Positions 54,940 through 64,000 of a stretch of 64,000 nucleotides of DNA are shown here, in pieces (the stretch's first letter is position 1; the number at the start of each line of letters is the position of its first letter). The position numbers were made by a program, and so were the translations under genes. The DNA is from Oncomelania hupensis (Eukaryota; Mollusca; Gastropoda; Littorinimorpha; Pomatiopsidae). The stretch lies in NCBI GenBank assembly GCA_036898135.1, contig CM072522.1:29925966-29989965 (forward strand), in the 5' to 3' direction. The notes below the pieces were generated by a model that did not search any database, had not been told where the DNA came from, and was given only the letters and a program-made list of their open reading frames with translations.

Positions 54940-55370
54940 TTAATCTTTAGAATGCTTCTGGCTGTATATCCAACCAAGCCCTCTCATTCACTGCCGGCAG
55001 CATATCCTGCCATTGTGTACCTACTGTATACAATCCCTTCGCGACCATGGTTACGAACCTCTGGGCTTGCTCACAACTTCACTTCCTGTTTGCAAATGGC
55101 GGCTGAACTTTTCAGTGCATGTATCGGATTTTCGGGCTTACTTTTTGACGAGAATTTGTTGTTGTTGTTGTTGTTGAGGGGTTTACGATTGGATTTTGTA
55201 AAATGGCGGATGAAGATGTTATCTTTGAAATCATCAATCATCAGACTCTGAGGAAGAGTTTTTAGGCTTCGATGAAGATGAAATTAGGCCTAGAGGGGAG
55301 TTCACCAGCTGTTGAAGAGTTAGATGATGTTGAAGTGAGTGATGTTTCTTGCCATACAGACTGGGGAGCA
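54940..55370 (+). mobile_element. TTAA-started piggyBac-like relic (family P4)
   Basis: It begins TTAATCTTTAGAATGC and shares GCCAAGCCCTCTC-type text, CACTTCCTGTTTGCAAATGG and GGGCTTACTTTTTGACG with the reverse copy at 6690-7017. At 55203 an ATG opens MADEDVIFEI; a shifted frame then gives SDSEEEFLGFDEDEI, the acidic style of piggyBac transposase N termini. The 3' part is replaced by LINE B at about 55372. Confidence 0.6.
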
Positions 55371-55371
55371 G

Positions 55372-56303
55372 ACAAGCAAACTCTTGCTCATTCTCTGGTA
55401 TGCTCTAAATTGGATTATGGTAGTGTAGTATATGGTTCCACTAGGAAAGCTTAGTTGAAAGCCTTGGATCCAATCCTTCATCAAGGTCTTCAGATCTGCT
55501 TGGGGGCGTTTTGCACTTTCCAGAAGGAAAGTCTCTACGCTGAGGCTGGCGAAACCTCCCTAGGAGTAGGCTTCAGCTCGCAATGAACTATTTTCTCAAA
55601 CTCAAAGCAAACCCTGAAAATCCCGTTTATGATTGTGTTCTAAACCCATTATTTACACTTAAATACTCCAACAAACCGACAGAAGTTCCTGATTTTGGTA
55701 TCAGATTACATCCTCACTTTAATATTGCAGGTATAGATGTTGACCCTGTTAAAATGATGACCAATTGCTAACTGTTCTCCTACTTTGGAACCCAATCAAC
55801 CCCATTATCAACTTCAATCTCACATCCTTCAAAAAGAACGACATTTCTTAAGCTGTTTTATAAGCAACTTTATCTAGAACATTCGCCTTCATATTGGGCA
55901 TACTTATGTCATCCATATTTTGCTTTTGAAAGGAAAAAACCACCGCGGTGTTTTGCATGTGATAAATCGTTTTCCCTCTGCCAGTTTATGTCTGAATGTA
56001 CTGATCTGGTTGGTGAAAGAGTAAGATATTTTAGTTCGATACCTTTTAATGAGATTTTTAAAGTCTGCAATAGTCAACACCTGTTTCAATTTTTACATGA
56101 TGTTGGTTTGTTTTATCGCATATAGGTCATATTGTCTTGTTTATATTCTTGGTTAAATTTTATTAGTAAGAACGGTTTTATTTAAATCATTTACCATATT
56201 TAAATGTTAACAGTTTAGTCTGATTTTGCTTAGTTCTGTGTAGTCCCGATTCGACTCTTATCAGTACACTGGACCCTATAAACATTGAATATCTATCTAT
56301 CTG
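55372..56303 (+). mobile_element. LINE family B copy 2
   Basis: Broken plus-strand frames encode LAHSLVCSKLDYGSVVYGS, then RLQLAMNYFLKLKANPENP and later CFACDKSFSLCQFMSEC-like text. It ends GACCCTATAAACATTGAATA and ATCTATCTATC. The RNase H part seen in copy 3 is mostly deleted. Confidence 0.8.
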
Positions 56304-56770
56304 CCTTCTTCTGTTTCTTCCGGTGATGAAAGGGCTACCGGATGCATGCAACCATGAGTAGCTACAAGATTTCTTTTCCTTCATCATTTTATTATTTTCT
56401 CACAAAAACAATATTTAGTATTAGACAAATATGATCATAGGACATGATTACACAAAACATTCATTCACCCACACACACAATTTCACGAAGATGGGACTTT
56501 TATTTGGCTGAGCAATGGGGCATCAAGTGAAGTGAATCATGCTATCAAAAAAAAAAAATTGTTTTAAAAGGCCAGTGGTAGGAAAAGGAAATAGGCAGAA
56601 AAGTCAGTGCCAAAGGGAAAGGTGATGTTGTGCATTGTACGCATATGGCAATAGATGATTAGTTGGGGTAGGAGTACACAATTACCAACACATTTACTGC
56701 ATAGTTTGTCTGCATTACTTGATCACATCTGCCCACATGACTGATATATAAAATATATATTGCCATTTTT

Positions 56771-56845
56771 GTTGTACACTTTCATTGTTGCCCATAGAGC
56801 TGCATGCCAGACTCGGTCAAACGCCTTCTTGAAGTCTATGAAATA
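56771..56845 (-). mobile_element. Inverted 5' segment of the adjacent family A copy
   Basis: On the minus strand this encodes FIDFKKAFDRVWHAALWATM followed by KVYN. The plus-strand copy that follows starts with MKVYNISPK, i.e. exactly the next part of the protein, with a short shared segment (ATGAAAGTGTACAACA). This is a 5' inversion. Confidence 0.8.
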
Positions 56846-57903
56846 ATGAATGAAAGTGTACAACATCAGCCCTAAAATTATTGAAGTCATCAAAAGCCTG
56901 TATGACAAGGCTACCAGTGCAGTCCTCCATAACAGCGTCATCGGGAACTGGTTCAGAACAACAATCGGTGTGCGTCAAGGATGCCTACTCTCTCCAACAC
57001 TCTTCAACATCTTCCTAGAGCGCGTCATTTCAGATGCTCTTGCAGATCACGAAGGCACAGTCAGAATAGGGGGTAGAGCAATCTCCAATCTTCGTTTTGC
57101 GGATGATATTGATGGATTGGCTGGAGAGGAACAAGAACTTGAACAGCTGGTACAGAGGCTTGACACCACCTTCAGAGCTTAATGGAATGGAAATAAGTGC
57201 AGAGAAGACCAAAATGATGACCAGCAACACCAATGGCATCAACATGGACATCAAAGTCCAAGGCCAGTCCCTCAACACGGTGCTTAGCTTCAAATATTTT
57301 TTTAGTCATTGTGTCAGACAATGGGTCCCGACAGGAAGTCCTCTCCAGGATCGCACAAACAACTGCTGCCCTGACAAGGTTGAAGCCCATTTGGAAAGAC
57401 AGGACCATCAGCCTACATTCCAAAGTAAGACTGCTGCGCTCCCTTGTCATCTCCATCTTACTATATGCTTGCGAAGCATGGACCCTCACAGCAGATCTCC
57501 AACGAAGAATACAAAGCATGGAGATGAGGTGCTACAGAAGACTTCTGGGTATTTCCTATACCCAACACATCACCAACGACGAAGTCTGATAGACCATCAC
57601 ACAAGCCATTGGACAACACGATGACCTGCTCACAGTGTTGAAGAAACGGAAACTCCGATGGTATGGCCACGTCACCAGATCATCAGGCCTTGCAAAGACC
57701 ATTCTGCTAGGCACAGTGCAAGGAGGTAGAAGAAGAGGGAGACCGAAAAAGAGGTGGGAGGACAACATTCGAGAATGGACTGGTTTGACACTGAGCGAAG
57801 CCATCAGGGCTGCTGAGGACAGAGAAAGATGGAGTATGCTGGTTAAGCGATCATCTTTGGTGCCCCTACGACCTACGGGTTACGGGACAGGATAGGATAG
57901 GAT
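56846..57903 (+). mobile_element. LINE family A, best-preserved 3' half
   Basis: Plus-strand frames encode reverse transcriptase: IEVIKSLYDKATSAV, VRQGCLLSPTLFNIFLERV, then LRFADDIDGLAGEEQ (catalytic FADD), EISAEKTKMM, then SILLYACEAWTLTADLQRR and MRCYRRLLGISYTQHI, RKLRWYGHVTRSSG, GRRRGRPKKRWEDNIREW and TLVKRSSLVPL. The tail is GGACAGGATAGGATAGGAT. Two frameshifts (near 57180 and 57300) break it. Motif text resembles RTE-like elements; clade not certain. Confidence 0.88.
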
Positions 57904-58297
57904 ATTGCCGTTTTAATTTTTTTTTAATGTACGTTTGTACATGTATAGATGTGTTATAGTTAGTGGCAGTTAAGTTTCAGGAGAGGGTAAAGGGGTGAAA
58001 GAGGGGAAGGGGGCTGTCCTGTCATTTTCCATGATTTATGACATTAAATCTGTCCTAAATTATAGCAATCCTGTGATTAGCCCAGTAAATGAAATATTCC
58101 TGGGTTTTTGACATTGACGATAATGATGATGAAGATTGATGGTGATGTGACAACAAGAGTGACGGCAGTTGTGACAACAATGATGACAAGGATGGTGATG
58201 ATGATGCTGATGCTGATAATGATGAAAGTGACAACAGTGATGGTGATGGTGATGAACAGTGATGGTGATTACAGTGATAATGATGGGGTTGTTGTAG
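57904..58297. other. CPT1 intron 5, end
   Basis: A GATGAT/GTGATG-rich imperfect triplet region lies at 58115-58285, otherwise nothing recognised. Confidence 0.5.
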
Positions 58298-58402
58298 GGA
58301 GAAGTACGTGTACCTGATGGGACGCAGCCCACTGCCCATCAACAGCAACTATTATGTGGTGGACCAGTGCAACTGGTCGCCCACCACTTACCAGCCCGCC
58401 AG
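58298..58402 (+). CDS. CPT1: CPT1 exon 6
   Basis: The exon is 105 nt, acceptor GTTGTTGTAG and donor GCCAG|GTATCT. It completes Trp and encodes EKYVYLMGRSPLPINSNYYV, then VDQCNWSPTTYQPA. EKYVYLMGRSPLPINSNYY matches EEYIYLRGRGPLMVNSNYY of CPT1. Leaves two bases (Arg with exon 7). Confidence 0.96.
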
Positions 58403-58585
58403 GTATCTAGGCAACATTTCAAATTGCATTTCTTTTCCATATTCATTATAATAATAATAATAATAATAATAATAATTATACAAGAATTTATCATGCACAC
58501 GCATCTCACAAGAAAGGATGATTTGAGGAGCGGGTTCTCATCAGTGCAAACACGTACACAGGGGCAAGCAGACATGCATTCGTGT

Positions 58586-58950
58586 GGTGGCCTCGTGGCG
58601 CAGTGGATAAGTCGCCGGTTTCCTATGCCGAAGGTCGCGGGTTCGATTCCCGCAAGGGGCGAACGTATGTGACTTAGGTACGAGACTATTGAGGTCACCG
58701 AGGGTTTTCTCCGGGCACTCCGGTTTCCTCCCTCCCTTCAATAATGGTACAGGATGCAGTCAATATAAAAATTTCACAAATAAAAATTCAATTTTCTTTC
58801 CGTCTTCTAATAGCGATCTCCCTGCCTTTACACCACCTGTTTGAGTGATGGATGTGTGTGAGGGTGGATGAGACAGGTGAGCGTGTATGTTGGTATAGAT
58901 CGCCACGCTTTGAGCCTGAATGATTTGGGGAAAGGCGCGTATAGCATCCT

Positions 58951-59012
<62 letters not shown>
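58586..59012 (+). mobile_element. tRNA-derived SINE (family S2), long copy with (ATT)n tail
   Basis: The head GGCCTCGTGGCGCAGTGGAT (A-box region) and GTCGCGGGTTCGATTCCCGC (B box) is followed by ACGAGACTATTGAGGTCACC, GGCACTCCGGTTTCC and a tail GATCGCCACGCTTTGAGCC, GGCGCGTATAGCATCC and ATT repeats (58951-59012). A related tail-only copy follows at 59030-59245. Confidence 0.8.
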
Positions 59013-59014
<2 letters not shown>

Positions 59015-59029
59015 CTGAACATGGAAAGA

Positions 59030-59271
59030 AAAACAAAACCCACTTCCCGTAGTGATATCCCTGTCTTTCCACCTCATGCTTGCATGGTGGATGTTTGTTG
59101 ACATGTGTGAGACTTGAGAAGTGGTTTGGACATGTGATGTGTTGGACATGTGATGTGTTGGACATGTGAGTATGTATGTTGTTACAAGTTGACGAGCTTT
59201 GAGCTTTACTGAGAAAAAGCATGCATACAACATCCATTATTATTATTATAATTATTGGTAGTATTATTATT

Positions 59272-59324
<53 letters not shown>

Positions 59325-59325
59325 T
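59030..59325 (+). repeat. R3 tail copy followed by (ATC)n
   Basis: It contains GATATCCCTGTCTTTCCACC, three close copies of GGACATGTGATGTGTT, and AAAAAGCATGCATACAACATCC, then ATT and ATC triplets (59236-59322). Confidence 0.65.
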
Positions 59326-59424
59326 GTTAGTGGAGAAGATTAGTATGGGCCAAAGGTATCAACTGACATACTTCAATCTAATAATCATTTTAAAGTACAT
59401 TGATATTATTTTGGAAATGAAGGT

Positions 59425-60325
59425 GCATATACCCCAAGTTGAAAAAATCATAGCTGAAGAACAAGCAGGATTCAGAGCAGATTTTCAATCTCAGAATAAT
59501 CTGCGAGAAATACCCACAGCACCAACAACATCTATATGATGCGTTTGTGGACTTCAAGAAAGCATTTGACCAAGTTTGGCATGCAGCTCTGTGGCAACCA
59601 TGAAAGTGTACAACATCAGCCCTAACATTATTGAAGTCATCAAAAGCCTGTTTGACAAGGCTACCAGTGCAGTCCCCCACAACAGCGCCATCTGGATCTG
59701 GTTCATAACATCCATTGGTGTGTGTCAAGGATGCTTACTCTCTCCAACCCCTTCAACATCTTTCTGGCGCCCATCAGGTCAGATGCAGATCATGAAGGCA
59801 CAGTCAGCATAAGGGGTAGAGCAATCTTCAACCTCTGTTTTGCACGTGGCATTGATGGACTGGCTGGAGAGGAACAAGAACTTTAACAGCTGATACAGAA
59901 TCTTGACACCTCCAGAGCCTTTGAAATGGAAATAAGTGCAGAGAAGACCAAAATGATGACCAACAACACCAATGGCATCAACATGGACATCAAAGCACAG
60001 CTTCAAATATTTAGGAGAAATTGTGTCAGACAGTGGGTCCCGACAGGAAGTCCGCTCCATGCAGGATCGCACTAACAACTGCTGCCCTGACAAGGTTGAA
60101 GTCCATTTGGAAAGACAGGACCATCAGCCTACATTCCAAGGTAAAAATGTTGAGCTCTCTTGTCATCTCCATCTTCCTTTATGCTTGCGAAACACGTACC
60201 TTCACAGCTGACCTACAACAAAGAATACTAAGCATGGAGATGAGGTGCTACAGAAGACTTCTGGGCACTTCCTATACCCAGCACATCACCAGGCTGTTGG
60301 ACAACATGATGACATGCTGGACCCT
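59425..60325 (+). mobile_element. LINE family A copy (degenerate)
   Basis: Plus-strand frames encode VEKIIAEEQAGFRADF, then after a deletion VDFKKAFDQVWHAALW, PNIIEVIKSLFDKATSAV, EISAEKTKMM and MRCYRRLLGTSYTQHI. FADD has become ARGI-like, so it is inactive. It breaks off near 60325 without the (GGATA)n tail and passes into GGACCCTATAAACCAGG, resembling a family B end. Confidence 0.8.
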
Positions 60326-60412
60326 ATAAACCAGGACTAACTCACCCACAGACCTGTCTTGATAGTTTTGTATCTAATCAACTATGATGATGAAGATGAT
60401 GGTGATAAGCAT

Positions 60413-60413
<1 letters not shown>

Positions 60414-60469
<56 letters not shown>

Positions 60470-60499
60470 TTTTATTTTTTATAATGATGATGATGATTA

Positions 60500-60552
<53 letters not shown>
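60414..60552. repeat. (AAT)n and (ATT)n microsatellites
   Basis: Two triplet tracts of about 55 bp, AAT then ATT, separated by about 30 bp; together they can fold back on each other. Confidence 0.95.
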
Positions 60553-60579
60553 CGAATACTTCCACACTTTGATACTTCA

Positions 60580-61832
60580 TGAATAGCTGTTGACTCTGTT
60601 AATGACGATCAACTGCTAACTGTGCTCTCACCTTGGAAACTGATCAACCCTGTCATCAACTTCATCCTCACCTCTTTCAGAAAGAACAACACTGACGAAG
60701 CTGCTTCAAAGCAACTTTACCTGAAACAATGTTCATTGTATAAAGGATATGAAAAACGTTTTACCGAAGCGTCGGAAAAAATGAGACACAGTTTCTGGGA
60801 GACACCTCAGCCAGTTTTTGCAGCAGCTTATACCTGATTTTCGTTCTGTTTATTCAGCTGAGCTCAAGGCAATTCATTTAGCTCTGAAGCAGGTTTATCA
60901 ATCTAAACGATCTTCATTTTTTATCATACCCGATTCACTGTCTGCACTTCAGGCTCTTTCCACAAGAAAGGTATTGAACCCATTTTTTTAGGAGATTCAT
61001 GATCTCCACACACAACTTGTGTCTGAAGGTAAAATTATAGTTTTTATGTGGGCGTCTAGCCATATGGGCATCCGCGGCAATAGTGCAGCGGACAAAGCAG
61101 CAAGAGAAGCTCTCCATCTTGATTTTCCAGTTTATTCCTACTCTGACCTGCGATGTATGACTGGTTCTTATTGTAAACGTCTGTGGCAGACCGAATGGTC
61201 TAATCAAACCAGTAAAAAACTATTTCAAATTCTTCCAAATTTGTCTGCTTCTTTGCCTAACTTTGCGTCTACTTGCAAACAAGAAAACTGTTTGGGCCCA
61301 CTTTCATATTGAGCATACTTATGTCACCCATAGTTTCCTTTTGAAAGAACAAGAACTACCATGGTGCTTTGCATGTGACAAATCCTTTTCTGTCTGCCAT
61401 TTTATGTCTAATCCTTTTCTGTCCGCCATTTTATGTCTAATCCTTTTCTGTCTGCCATTTTATGTCTAATCCTTTTCTGTCTGCCATTTTATGTCTGAAT
61501 GTGCTGATCTGGTTGATGAGAAAGATCTGGTTGATGAGAAAGATATTTTGGTTCGGTACCTTTTAATGAGATTTTTAAAGTTTGCAGTGGTCAAAACTTG
61601 TTTACGTTTTTAGGTGATTTTGGTGTTTTTTTTATCGCATATAGGTCATGTCATTTTGTTTGTGGGATTGGTTAAAGTTCATCAGTAAAGTTACTTTTAT
61701 GTCCCTCTTTTATCATATTTTAACGTGTTAGCGGCCTAGTCTGATTTTGAATGGTTTTAAGTGGTCCTGATTCGACTACTAGCACTCCACTTGACCCTAT
61801 AAACATCGATCATCTATCGATCTATTACTATT
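60580..61832 (+). mobile_element. LINE family B copy 3 (RNase H part)
   Basis: Plus-strand frames encode ELKAIHLALKQVYQSKR (about 60862), IIPDSLSALQALSTRKVL, then IIVFMWASSHMGIRGNSAAD with KAAREALHLDF, LRCMTGSYCKRLWQTEWSN and a cysteine-bearing CFACDKSFSVCHFMS. The D-S-L and SHxGIRGN-xxAD pattern is that of RNase H. It ends GACCCTATAAACATCGATCA with ATCTATC. Stops separate the pieces. Confidence 0.85.
61380..61495 (+). repeat. 29-bp tandem repeat within LINE B, four units
   Basis: AATCCTTTTCTGTCTGCCAT followed by TTTATGTCT occurs four times in a row. The homologous site in LINE B copy 2 (about 55970) has one unit. It lies in the cysteine-rich end of the protein. Confidence 0.9.
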
Positions 61833-61847
61833 ATTGCTGGTGTGCAG

Positions 61848-61979
61848 AGCGGCCAACATGCTGTACCACATGATCTACATCAAGCAGCAGCTGGAAAGAG
61901 AGACCTTCCCACCGCTTGTCATCCGCAACACCATCCCCATCTGCATGCACCAATACCGCCGCGTCTTCGGCACCACCAG
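61848..61979 (+). CDS. CPT1: CPT1 exon 7 (continues off window)
   Basis: The exon is 132 nt, acceptor GGTGTGCAG and donor ACCAG|GTAACG. It encodes (R)AANMLYHMIYIKQQLERET, then FPPLVIRNTIPICMHQYRRV and FGTTR, matching RAGNAxHAILLYRRKLDRE and STIPLCSAQWERMFNTSR of CPT1. Two bases are left for the next exon, not in the window. Confidence 0.96.
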
Positions 61980-61989
61980 GTAACGCGCT

Positions 61990-62290
61990 GCGCACCATGC
62001 TGACTTACCTCATTTTATCCCAGCTGCGTGCAAGGCAGCCCCTGAACAGCTCAAGGGCTGCTCAATGCGCTGGTGGATCACAGGTTGATCTAACTCAATC
62101 CGCCCAAGGTGCCCAGACACCCAGGTGACAGCACCATTGTGGGCAACTGCATATGGAGGAGAAAGGACCTGGCGCTTTGTAGGTGTATTTGTGTAGTGGG
62201 CACTCGCCCGTCTAGGACCTGAGCTTCAGGATTTTAAAGTGCATGCGTGCACAGATTACATCTCCGTTTATACATTCATCACAATGTTTA
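61990..62290 (-). mobile_element. SINE family S1 (reverse)
   Basis: On the plus strand it reads AGCTCAAGGGCTGCTCAATG, GGATCACAGGTTGATCTAAC, GAAAGGACCTGGCGC and GGCACTCGCCCGTCTAGGAC, the reverse of the S1 body. Confidence 0.7.
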
Positions 62291-62334
62291 TTTCAACACT
62301 AGATTCCGATTTGGACCAAAGAATTGCTAGATAC

Positions 62335-63053
62335 TTAACCCTTTAACACGTGGAGCGACCTAGAGCGACTGATATTTTTGCTATGTGCGTGCGACCGGCA
62401 GCGGCCGGTAATGACGTGGTCTGATAAGAGGCTGCCATGTGGAAATCTATTTATAGCAAACGTGCGAGATTCTCGCACACGTGATCGTGATTTCCTGCTG
62501 TTTCAGGCGGTGTTTTCACGGCATTTTTAGAGTGTGTAGAACGCACACAGTGAATTTTCAAAGTTTGATTGAAGTTTGAGAGGCGGAGAATTATGGCATC
62601 AGATTCTTGCAGAATCTGATGAAGAAAATGACCCATTTGAAGGACTTTAGGAGACTGATTTGGTACAGGTTAATGATGGAGAGAAAAAAGTGATTTGAAC
62701 TTTCACTTTGATGATCTTTTTCTGTCGGATTTGAATAACAAAAACGATGAACAATCGGTGCTTTATTATTTGAGTCAGTGATCGTATTGCTGCATGTTGT
62801 GCAATATGCAATGTTGACATTCAGAGTTTTTTCCCAGTTGCCACACATTGTAAAAATGTATGTCTAACATTTCATTTTGAAGAAAAATATGTGGTTGATT
62901 TGTTAATAATGATAAGTGGAACATAATTTTGGGTGTTGCATTTTTAATTAATTTTTGTATGTGCATGGTGTTGCATTTTGACGGAGTTACTTGCCTTGAC
63001 CTAGGAAATAGAAGCAGATACGGCTTAGGCTCCTGTGGGGGTTAGAGGGTTAA
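62335..63053 (-). mobile_element. TTAA-bounded piggyBac-like MITE (family P1), copy C
   Basis: This is 719 bp with both TTAA ends, in reverse orientation to copies A and B. The ATG at 62593 opens MASDSCRI then a stop; the shifted frame gives SDEENDPFEGL. It is in CPT1 intron 7. Confidence 0.85.
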
Positions 63054-63169
63054 ACCTACTATAACAGCATGATATAATTATGAAACTCTCAAGCCAAAGA
63101 GGTTTAAATCGGTTTATAGTCATATATTTTTTTCCTGAATTTTCCTTCACTTCATGGGTACGGCACAAC

Positions 63170-63445
63170 AAAACTGCCAGTATTGTACCAAAATACCAAT
63201 ATTATAACGAAATGCCAGTATTTTACCAAAATGACAATATTATACTAAGAATACCAGTATTATACCAAAATGCCAGTATTATACCAAAAATACCAGTATT
63301 ATATTTAAATACAAATTCAGTATTATGCTAGAGTACTGGCGTGTTGGCAAAATACAGGGTATATACCAAAATAAGGGTAGTATAACAAAATACCAGTATT
63401 ATACCAAAATATTGCCAGTATTATACCAAAAATACCAGCGTTATA
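63170..63445 (+). repeat. Degenerate minisatellite (CCAGTATTATACCAAAATA units)
   Basis: Irregular 16-21-bp units with ACCAGTATTATACCAAAA repeat about 14 times and abut the (CCTAT)n tail of the next LINE. Confidence 0.85.
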
Positions 63446-63446
63446 T

Positions 63447-64000
63447 TTATACCCTATCCTATCCTATCCTGGAACTCAGAGGTCGTGGGGGCACCGCACA
63501 TGATCGTTTAACCAGTGTACACCATCTTTCTCTGTCCTCAGCAATCCTGATGGCTTCGCTCAGTGTCAAACCATTCCATTCTCGAATGTTGTCCTCCCAC
63601 CTCTTTTTCGGACTCCCTTGCACTGTGCCTTGCAAGATGGTCTTTGCAAAGCCTGATGATCCAGTGATGTGGCCATACCATCGGAGTTTCCGTTCCTGAA
63701 CCACTGTGAGCAGGTCATCGTGTTGTCCAATGGCTTGTGTGATGGTCTGTCGGACTTCGTCTTTGGTGATGATGTGCTGGGTATGGGAAATGCCTAGAAG
63801 TCTTCTGTAGCACCTCATCTCCATGCTTTGTATTCTTCGTTGTAGATCTGCTGTGAAAGTCCATGTTTTGCAAGCGTATAGGAAGATGAAGTTGACAAGG
63901 GAGCGCAGCAGCCTTACCTTGGAATGTAGACTGATGGTCTTGTCTTTCCAAATGGGCTTCAACCTTGCCAGGGCAGCAGTTGTTAATGCGATCCTGGAGA
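63447..64000 (-). mobile_element. LINE family A copy (reverse, runs off window)
   Basis: The minus strand carries an uninterrupted 167-codon frame (63962-63459): KPIWKDKTISLHSKVRLL, MRCYRRLLGISHTQHI, RKLRWYGHITGSSGFAKTI, KKRWEDNIREWNGLTLSEAI and LVKRSCAVPPRP. The tail CCTATCCTATCCTATCC is at the left. This is one of the least damaged 3' ends in the window. Confidence 0.88.

Larger units (their letters stand above)
31373..61979 (+). other. CPT1: CPT1 gene span (exons 1-7; 3' part off window)
   Basis: Seven exons splice in phase: 31373-31515, 43545-43699, 50747-50869, 53588-53703, 54652-54839, 58298-58402 and 61848-61979. Together they make 962 nt, about 320 codons. The protein matches carnitine O-palmitoyltransferase 1 from the MAEA start through the two membrane segments, LYSYQRSLPRL, YVSDWWEKYVYL and NTIPICMHQYRRVFGTTR. 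CPT1 sits in the outer mitochondrial membrane and transfers long-chain acyl groups from CoA to carnitine, the malonyl-CoA-sensitive entry step of fatty-acid oxidation. The catalytic His and CoA-binding part lie beyond position 64000. All borders are GT-AG. Confidence 0.95.

Noticed and set aside
58586..58660. tRNA gene
   Set aside because: A and B boxes are present but the sequence continues into a SINE body with another copy at 36513-36668, and the acceptor stem does not pair properly.

Overview
This is a eukaryotic, animal-type window. Genes are split into short exons by kilobase-scale introns with GT-AG borders, and the introns are full of LINEs, tRNA-derived SINEs, TTAA-flanked MITEs, hAT-like relics and microsatellites. 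Repeat types such as (TGACCTTGACC)-rich elements and SINE or LINE tails of the form GCGCTATATAA, (ATAGG)n and (ATCT)n suggest a mollusc, probably a marine gastropod. That placement is inference from repeat flavour and cannot be proved here.

Two real host genes lie head to head. On the minus strand, from about 26.5 kb down to the left edge, is a POGZ/ZNF280-family C2H2 zinc-finger gene. I could place nine exons (26489->303), and every junction is in phase. They encode an AT-hook-like N terminus, a charged helix, Ala and Pro tracts, a low-complexity middle and a block of six C2H2 fingers; the 3' end is off the window. On the plus strand, from 31,373 to beyond 61,979, is a carnitine O-palmitoyltransferase 1 (CPT1) gene. 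Seven in-phase exons encode about 320 N-terminal residues: the regulatory tail, two membrane segments and the start of the acyltransferase domain. The catalytic histidine region is off the window. Between them, near 30.6-31.37 kb, is a presumed shared promoter with an E2F-type TTTCGCGC and a palindromic GTCACGTGAC E-box.

Most other coding-looking sequence is mobile DNA. The one long intact ORF (8385-11483, 1032 codons) is an L2/CR1-type LINE ORF2 with endonuclease and reverse transcriptase. A second LINE family with (GGATA)n tails (family A) has about nine copies or fragments. A third LINE with an RNase H domain and (ATCT)n tails (family B) has three copies. Several TTAA-bounded elements look like piggyBac relatives, some keeping a relic of an acidic transposase N terminus. 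Two long tandem arrays stand out: a 56-copy, 41-bp minisatellite (16.36-18.66 kb) ending 52 bp from a zinc-finger-gene exon, and a C/T-rich degenerate minisatellite (33.05-34.81 kb) split by a hAT-like insertion.

Region by region: 0.3-26.5 kb zinc-finger gene and its repeat-filled introns; 26.5-31.37 kb intergenic, with pogo and LINE relics and the promoter; 31.37-43.5 kb CPT1 intron 1; 43.5-62 kb CPT1 exons 2-7, including a partial duplicate of exon 5; 62-64 kb CPT1 intron 7. No bacterial features, CRISPR arrays, rRNA genes or convincing free-standing tRNA genes were seen. Nothing in the window looks like a new defence or metabolic system. The most interesting items are the exon duplication, the minisatellite next to an exon, the divergent promoter and the transposon structures.
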